Source: Ferruginibacter sp.
GTDB taxonomy: Bacteria > Bacteroidota > Bacteroidia > Chitinophagales > Chitinophagaceae
Reading direction: 5' to 3'
Assembly: GCA_025352695.1 (NCBI GenBank)
Contig: JANXSK010000141.1
Location: 1 to 61,423 of the forward strand
DNA: 61,423 nucleotides
Positions 57,801-61,423 of this stretch are shown here, in pieces. Every line of letters starts with the position of its first letter. Positions within the stretch are counted from its first letter, which is position 1. Position numbers and translations under genes: made by a program. The notes under the pieces are model-generated. The model did not search any database. It was not told where the DNA came from and saw only the letters and a list, made by a program, of their open reading frames with translations.

Positions 57801-58879
57801 TAAATACCGGTATTGATACCGTAACCTCATTTAATGTTTCCTATAAACTAGATAACGGCCCCTTAGTTACTAAAACAATTGCAGGTATTTTATTGCCGTC
57901 CAATAAAAAAATTGATGTTAAACTAACTACCTTAAGTAGCACAGTAGGTAATCACACATTTAATGTATTTGGATTTGAACCCGTTACATCCATAGGCACG
58001 GTCGGCCAGAATATTTTAAATGATTCGTTGCATACTGAATTTGTAATTGTTGGCGCTCAGACAACCTTACCACTTGTGCAAGATTTTGAGGCAAGTAACT
58101 TTCCGCCGACAAATTGGGGAGTAGTAAATTTCAATAGCGAAACAACCTGGCAAAGATCTACTGCTGCTGCATTTACAGGTGTAGCTACAATGGAGTTAAG
58201 TAATTTTAATTCCTCCACCAGTAATTTAATAAATAAATTTATTTCTCCCGTAATTTCTAATAGTAATAAAAATGATTCGATATTTGTATCATTCGATCTG
58301 GCTTATCAACAGGGAAGTACATATCCTGGTTCCACTATTTTTCCGCTAGATACCCTGGAGGTTCAAATAACAAAAGATTGTGGCAATTCTTATCAAACAA
58401 TATGGAAGAAATGGGGAGAAAATTTACAAACAGTAAATGATCCCAATTCTCCGATTTTAGCTGCTTTTATTCCTCAAAAAAATAATTGGAAAAATATACA
58501 ATGTTACCTCACTCCTTTTGTTGGTAACGATAATTTTCAAGTTTATCTTGTTGCAAAAAGTAATCAACAAAATAATATTTGGATAGACAATTTTAACGTA
58601 TTCGCCAAGTCATTACCGCAAAAACTAAAAGATCTGGGTTATCTGATTTATCCAAATCCTTTTAATAATAATTTCCTTATTCATCATTATCAAACGCCTG
58701 TTAATTTAAGAGCAGCACAAGTTTACAATGCTTCCGGTCAACTGATTTGGGATAAGCGATACAATGGTAATGCGCCTACTGAAATAACTGTTGATTTTGC
58801 TAAAAAAGCCAGTGGTATTTACATACTTAAATTATTTTATTCTAATAAAACTATTGAACAAAAAATTATAAAGCACTAG
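54827..58879 (+). CDS. T9SS-exported M43-family zinc metalloprotease with choice-of-anchor J repeats
   Basis: 1350 residues. The first codon is TTG: no in-frame ATG precedes the signal-like stretch, and starts at 54827 or the TTG at 54851 (RKYILLFIFVSELQLISMAQ) both give a signal peptide. The M43 (pappalysin) zinc site is HEVGHYLGLFH (His247, Glu248, His251, His257) with a Met-turn region DYTPDNCYSMFTNKQVERME. Three choice-of-anchor J domains follow (PVFEGFENLPFPSLNWATYN, PIAEGFEDNLFPPLNWVIIN, PLVQDFEASNFPPTNWGVVN), then a T9SS type A sorting domain (YLIYPNPFNNNFLIHHY ... ASGIYILKLFYSNKTIEQKI). It is predicted to be outside the outer membrane. Confidence 0.93.
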   Translation: MILQIFSILRKYILLFIFVSELQLISMAQKKQNNLSSITRCFTMERVQQYLQTNPSAKLLTRQALSTTTIKSIGTHRDAGVKDIISIPVIFHIVLPNPYIITDAVVKSQIDELNLAFSGLNADSINAVFFYPIRGHSIKIKFELAKRTPSGAMSNGIERIKSSTASNVNFNIDPIKRTSLGGADVWDPISYLNFWVGDDLSGRRVLGYAQFPGSGFAKDDGVFCNYQSFGTSNCNLNSYNRGRTIVHEVGHYLGLFHIWGDEDECIGDDFRSLSDAGSTVLLPANLYNLQGQGNTNSDIGDTPNQGSSTTSCFTGSITDGCSTLESGKMYQNYMDYTPDNCYSMFTNKQVERMEWILDNQRTGFKTSLGGTNPESLITLDVSPYEAVNPGGVEADGCASFNYPSVLTCPGFIIPKIRIKNNGTQAITSVTVGLKINGVDQIPVAVSIAGAGLNSGATRVVNFTQIAVTNGTYNFQFYTYNANGNGNDAVPSNDTLSTSLKIANGSSLPVFEGFENLPFPSLNWATYNPDGDATWTRFNSGSNSAISMFIDNFSKNNIGLIDELRTPKFLLPTTDSIVISFDMAHKNYPGVNDQLSIFVSNDCESTWTTVYVKSGDSLATAGSTTLGYTSPVAADWKNQKITIGGSLVSTGQLVIAIRNTGGYGNNIFIDNINIYKQNNRDLTVSAIVSPASFECSDNISAPQIEVSNNGLKVITDFKVGYIVNNENTVYKNFTQTIAPGTKTKVTLTSFTALKDTNTIKVFTADPQSIAGTGDQNVLNDTLNKIFIINKNVGAPIAEGFEDNLFPPLNWVIINTNTTNTWAKKSPGHNSNFSAFINNFSNNSIGEIDVLKTPGINVAGAASALISFDLAYKNYPGTNDEFIVKVSTDCGNTFLVVYDKSGESLATAGSSDISYTRPLLNDWKTQTITLDSTFTDGGTIIVSFENISDHGNNIFLDNINILKLYKRDLKLVTVKQPASSNCSIGPIEPIVSIVNTGIDTVTSFNVSYKLDNGPLVTKTIAGILLPSNKKIDVKLTTLSSTVGNHTFNVFGFEPVTSIGTVGQNILNDSLHTEFVIVGAQTTLPLVQDFEASNFPPTNWGVVNFNSETTWQRSTAAAFTGVATMELSNFNSSTSNLINKFISPVISNSNKNDSIFVSFDLAYQQGSTYPGSTIFPLDTLEVQITKDCGNSYQTIWKKWGENLQTVNDPNSPILAAFIPQKNNWKNIQCYLTPFVGNDNFQVYLVAKSNQQNNIWIDNFNVFAKSLPQKLKDLGYLIYPNPFNNNFLIHHYQTPVNLRAAQVYNASGQLIWDKRYNGNAPTEITVDFAKKASGIYILKLFYSNKTIEQKIIKH

Positions 58880-58972
58880 AATATTTGTGCTAAAATAGCA
58901 GGCTTTGCAACAATAAGTGGTCTGTTTTGTTTTAAAGAAGTACCTCTAGTACCTTTACACAAAATAAGATAA

Positions 58973-60142
58973 ATGAGTAATTTGATTGATATACTAATAA
59001 ATAATACGACAGATACCGACCTTAAAATAATAGCTGAAAAAGTAAAACAGCAAATAAGAATTTCTGATGAAGAAGGCATCTTATTGTTTGAAAAAGGAAG
59101 TTTACCCTTTGTTGGAGCGCTGGCCAATTTTATAAGAGAAAGATTACACGGCGACACAACCTATTTTAACCGAAATTTTCATATTGAACCTACCAATGTA
59201 TGTGTGTTTAGTTGCAAATTTTGTTCCTACTCCCGTTTATATGCTAAAAAGGAGGAAGGCTGGGAATTAAGTATCGACCAAATGCTGGATATTGTAAAAA
59301 CATATGATGGTAAACCAATTACAGAAGTGCACATTGTTGGCGGAGTACATCCTAAAATGAACATGGCTTATTTTATTGAGTTGATGCAAAAAATAAAAGC
59401 ACACAGACCAAGCTTGCATGTAAAAGCATTTACAGCAGTTGAATTGGATTACATGTTTCGCAAAGCAAAACTAACAGTAGAAGAAGGCATGAAACAATTG
59501 CATGATGCTGGTTTAGATAGTTTGCCTGGTGGTGGTGCCGAAATATTTGCACCTGAAATAAGAGAAAAAATTTGTGCTGATAAAGTAGATGGTACTGGTT
59601 GGTTACAAATACATGAAACAGCACACAATCTTGGTATGCACACCAATGCTACCATGTTATACGGACATATTGAAAAATATGAACATCGTATAGATCACAT
59701 GAGAAGATTACGGGAACTACAGGATAAAACTGGAGGTTTCAACACTTTTATCCCACTAAAGTTTCGTAACCAGGATAATGATATGAGCTTCGTAACAGAA
59801 TCTACTATTACAGAGGATATGAGATTGTACGCAATTGCAAGAATATATCTTGATAATTTTCCTCACCTGAAAGCTTACTGGCCAATGCTTGGAAGAGACA
59901 ATGCCCAACTCAGTTTATCCTTTGGCGTAAATGATATTGATGGTACTATTGATGATTCTACAAGAATATATTCAATGGCAGGTAGTGAAGAAAAAACGCC
60001 TGCTATGAGCACGGAGCAATTAGTTACCCTTATAAAACAAGTAAATAGAAAACCTGTTGAAAGAGATACTTTATACAATGTGGTAAAAGATTACACCGAT
60101 GCAAGTTTTAATGAAACCATATTTGATCCATTATTGAATTAA
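58973..60142 (+). CDS. mqnE: Aminofutalosine synthase
   Basis: 389 residues, radical-SAM enzyme: the cluster motif CVFSCKFCSYSR is CX3CX2C, preceded by RNFHIEPTN. GGGAEIFAPEIREKICADK and IPLKFRNQDND are MqnE signatures (as opposed to MqnC). It makes aminofutalosine in the futalosine route to menaquinone, the usual quinone of Bacteroidota. Followed 8 bp later by the YpdA-like gene, probably one transcript. Convergent ORFs on the other strand are shadows. Confidence 0.93.
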   Translation: MSNLIDILINNTTDTDLKIIAEKVKQQIRISDEEGILLFEKGSLPFVGALANFIRERLHGDTTYFNRNFHIEPTNVCVFSCKFCSYSRLYAKKEEGWELSIDQMLDIVKTYDGKPITEVHIVGGVHPKMNMAYFIELMQKIKAHRPSLHVKAFTAVELDYMFRKAKLTVEEGMKQLHDAGLDSLPGGGAEIFAPEIREKICADKVDGTGWLQIHETAHNLGMHTNATMLYGHIEKYEHRIDHMRRLRELQDKTGGFNTFIPLKFRNQDNDMSFVTESTITEDMRLYAIARIYLDNFPHLKAYWPMLGRDNAQLSLSFGVNDIDGTIDDSTRIYSMAGSEEKTPAMSTEQLVTLIKQVNRKPVERDTLYNVVKDYTDASFNETIFDPLLN

Positions 60143-60150
60143 TAATTATA

Positions 60151-61122
60151 ATGAAAGCAGCATTAGATATTATCATAATTGGTGCAGGGCCAATAGGTTT
60201 ATCCTGCGCATTGGAAGCCAGGAATAAAGGATTAAATTACCTGATCATTGAAAAAGGTACACTGGTAAATTCTTTGTACAATTATCCTGTTAACATGACC
60301 TTTTTTTCAACATCCGAAAAACTAGAAATTGGTGGTGTTCCTTTTGTTAGCAATAATATTAAACCTACCAGAAATGAATCGCTTGAATATTATCGCAGGG
60401 TTACTATTTCAGCAGAGTTACAACTTCACTTGTTTGAAGAAGTGATACGTGTTAACAAAAACAATGATGTTTTTGAAGTAATTACTTCAAAAAAAAATTA
60501 CACTACTAATAACATTATTATTGCCAGTGGTTTCTATGATTTGCCTTATTTATTAAATGTGCCAGGAGAAGAATTGCCAAAAGTAACACACTATTATAAA
60601 GATCCTCATTTTTATGCATTTCAAAAAGTACTTGTTGTTGGTGCAAGCAATTCGGCAGTAGATGCAGCTTTAGAAACTTATCGCAAGGGTGCTGAAGTAA
60701 CCATGGTTATAAGAGATAAACAAATTGGTGAAAGGGTAAAATACTGGGTGAGGCCAGATATTATTAATCGCCTGAATGACGGCACCATTAAAGCATATTA
60801 TAATTCTACCATTGCCACTATTCGTAAAAATGACGTCGATATTAATACACCAGAAGGGTTGGTTAATATTACCAATGATTGGGTAATAGCTACAACTGGT
60901 TATCAACCCAATCTTTCGTTTTTAGAAAAAATTGGAATACAATTATCAGAAGATGAAATTCGAAAACCATTTTACAATAACAATACCCACGAAACAAATG
61001 TAAATGGTATTTATCTTGCAGGAGTAATTTGTGGAGGTATGGATACCCACAGTTTATTTATTGAAAATTCAAGGGAACATGGTGCAAAAATTATTGAAAG
61101 CATTTTACGAAAAGCAACATAA
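60151..61122 (+). CDS. YpdA-type FAD/NADPH disulfide reductase
   Basis: 323 residues. FAD motif IIIGAGPIGLSCALEARNKG, NADPH motif VLVVGASNSAVDAALETYRKG, and the YpdA-specific PVNMTFFSTSEKLEIGGVPF and LAGVICGGMDTHSLFIENS. YpdA is the bacillithiol disulfide reductase; bacillithiol is made by many Bacteroidota, so the role is plausible here. No CxxC redox pair, as expected for YpdA. It starts 8 bp after mqnE. Confidence 0.88.
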   Translation: MKAALDIIIIGAGPIGLSCALEARNKGLNYLIIEKGTLVNSLYNYPVNMTFFSTSEKLEIGGVPFVSNNIKPTRNESLEYYRRVTISAELQLHLFEEVIRVNKNNDVFEVITSKKNYTTNNIIIASGFYDLPYLLNVPGEELPKVTHYYKDPHFYAFQKVLVVGASNSAVDAALETYRKGAEVTMVIRDKQIGERVKYWVRPDIINRLNDGTIKAYYNSTIATIRKNDVDINTPEGLVNITNDWVIATTGYQPNLSFLEKIGIQLSEDEIRKPFYNNNTHETNVNGIYLAGVICGGMDTHSLFIENSREHGAKIIESILRKAT

Positions 61123-61142
61123 ATTTCTTTATATTTCACCTA

Positions 61143-61423
61143 CTAATCACTGCCCGAATATAAAGATTCATTTTTTAAGACAATCTCCAATTCTTTAAAA
61201 TCTTCTGGCATATTTACAACGATGCCCTCATTATTAATAATTGCATGCGACGGATAATACCAAAAATAAATTTTACTTAGTCCAATTTATTCCTGAGAAG
61301 ATATATGGAAATCCACAAGTACTTTTTATCTTGTCTGCATTTAATGACTTTATTGCTTCGGTTATAAATTCACTTACCTCATCGAGCGTTTTATAGAGCT
61401 TATTGGTAAATTTTCTTTTGAGG
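61143..61423 (-). pseudogene. Broken thioredoxin-like protein tail (runs off the window)
   Basis: The minus strand reads KSLNADKIKSTCGFPYIFSG and INWTK, stop, then one base out of frame SKIYFWYYPSHAIINNEGIV, VNMPEDFKELEIVLKNESLY and SGSD with a stop at 61143. The YYPSHAIINNEGIVV segment matches TlpA/thiol-oxidoreductase-like proteins. The 5' end lies outside the window. A frameshift near 61292 splits it, or one frame is misread. Confidence 0.5.

Noticed and set aside
1..61423. CRISPR arrays, tRNA, rRNA and complete insertion sequences
   Set aside because: No regularly spaced repeats, no tRNA or rRNA-like sequence and no intact transposase were found on reading.

Overview
The window looks like chromosomal DNA of a Bacteroidota bacterium, probably Chitinophagaceae-like. 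The DNA is AT-rich, two secreted proteins end in type IX secretion (T9SS) sorting tails, there is a futalosine-pathway menaquinone enzyme (MqnE), and a GntR regulator with a sugar-binding-like C-terminus sits in a glycan locus. No rRNA, tRNA, CRISPR array or intact mobile element was seen. All assignments come from reading the sequence and translations; no database search was run.

Layout. 1-926: the end of a sensor kinase and a single-domain response regulator. 1083-9573: secreted PQQ-type sugar dehydrogenase, two NAD(P) oxidoreductases, a GH172 (former DUF2961) protein, an unknown secreted protein and a sialidase-like BNR protein. 9642-10800: two diverged copies of a dead gene tail. 11011-20503: an eight-gene minus-strand L-rhamnose operon, rhaT, rhaEW (aldolase/lactaldehyde dehydrogenase fusion), rhaM, rhaI, a rhaB-like kinase, lutA, lutB, lutC. 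20872-28200: EamA transporter, GH78 alpha-L-rhamnosidase, SGNH esterase, sugar-isomerase-like lipoprotein and GntR regulator. 28352-31618: a three-part GDPD-like/YncE propeller/phosphoesterase protein. 31745-34536: a decayed AraC regulator, aldehyde dehydrogenase and DUF779 module. 34584-42917: methyltransferase, cupin protein, split sensor/kinase pair, tandem secreted paralogues, MsrA and a dead ParS-RES toxin-antitoxin pair. 42978-61122: mostly intact core genes, including an SBP lipoprotein, M1 peptidase, flippase, NlpC/P60 peptidase, DnaE, thioredoxin, NupG-like transporter, T9SS M43 protease, MqnE and YpdA. A broken thioredoxin-like tail ends the window.

How the parts work together. GH78 can release L-rhamnose outside the cytoplasm, RhaT imports it, and RhaM, RhaI, the kinase and RhaEW convert it to DHAP and L-lactate. 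LutABC, translationally coupled to the kinase by an ATGA overlap and without a lactate permease beside it, can then oxidise that lactate to pyruvate. A 20-bp motif occurs upstream of both rhaT and the GH78 gene and is the best candidate operator of the locus.

The most unusual features are the rhamnose-to-pyruvate operon with its shared motif, the concerted decay of an aldehyde dehydrogenase module (its catalytic Cys is now Tyr) and of a ParS-RES pair, a poly-A frameshift just after the start of a small secreted protein, and the 1088-residue fusion. Several broken genes carry nonsense changes and deletions, so sequencing error alone is unlikely, although single-base poly-A differences could be errors.
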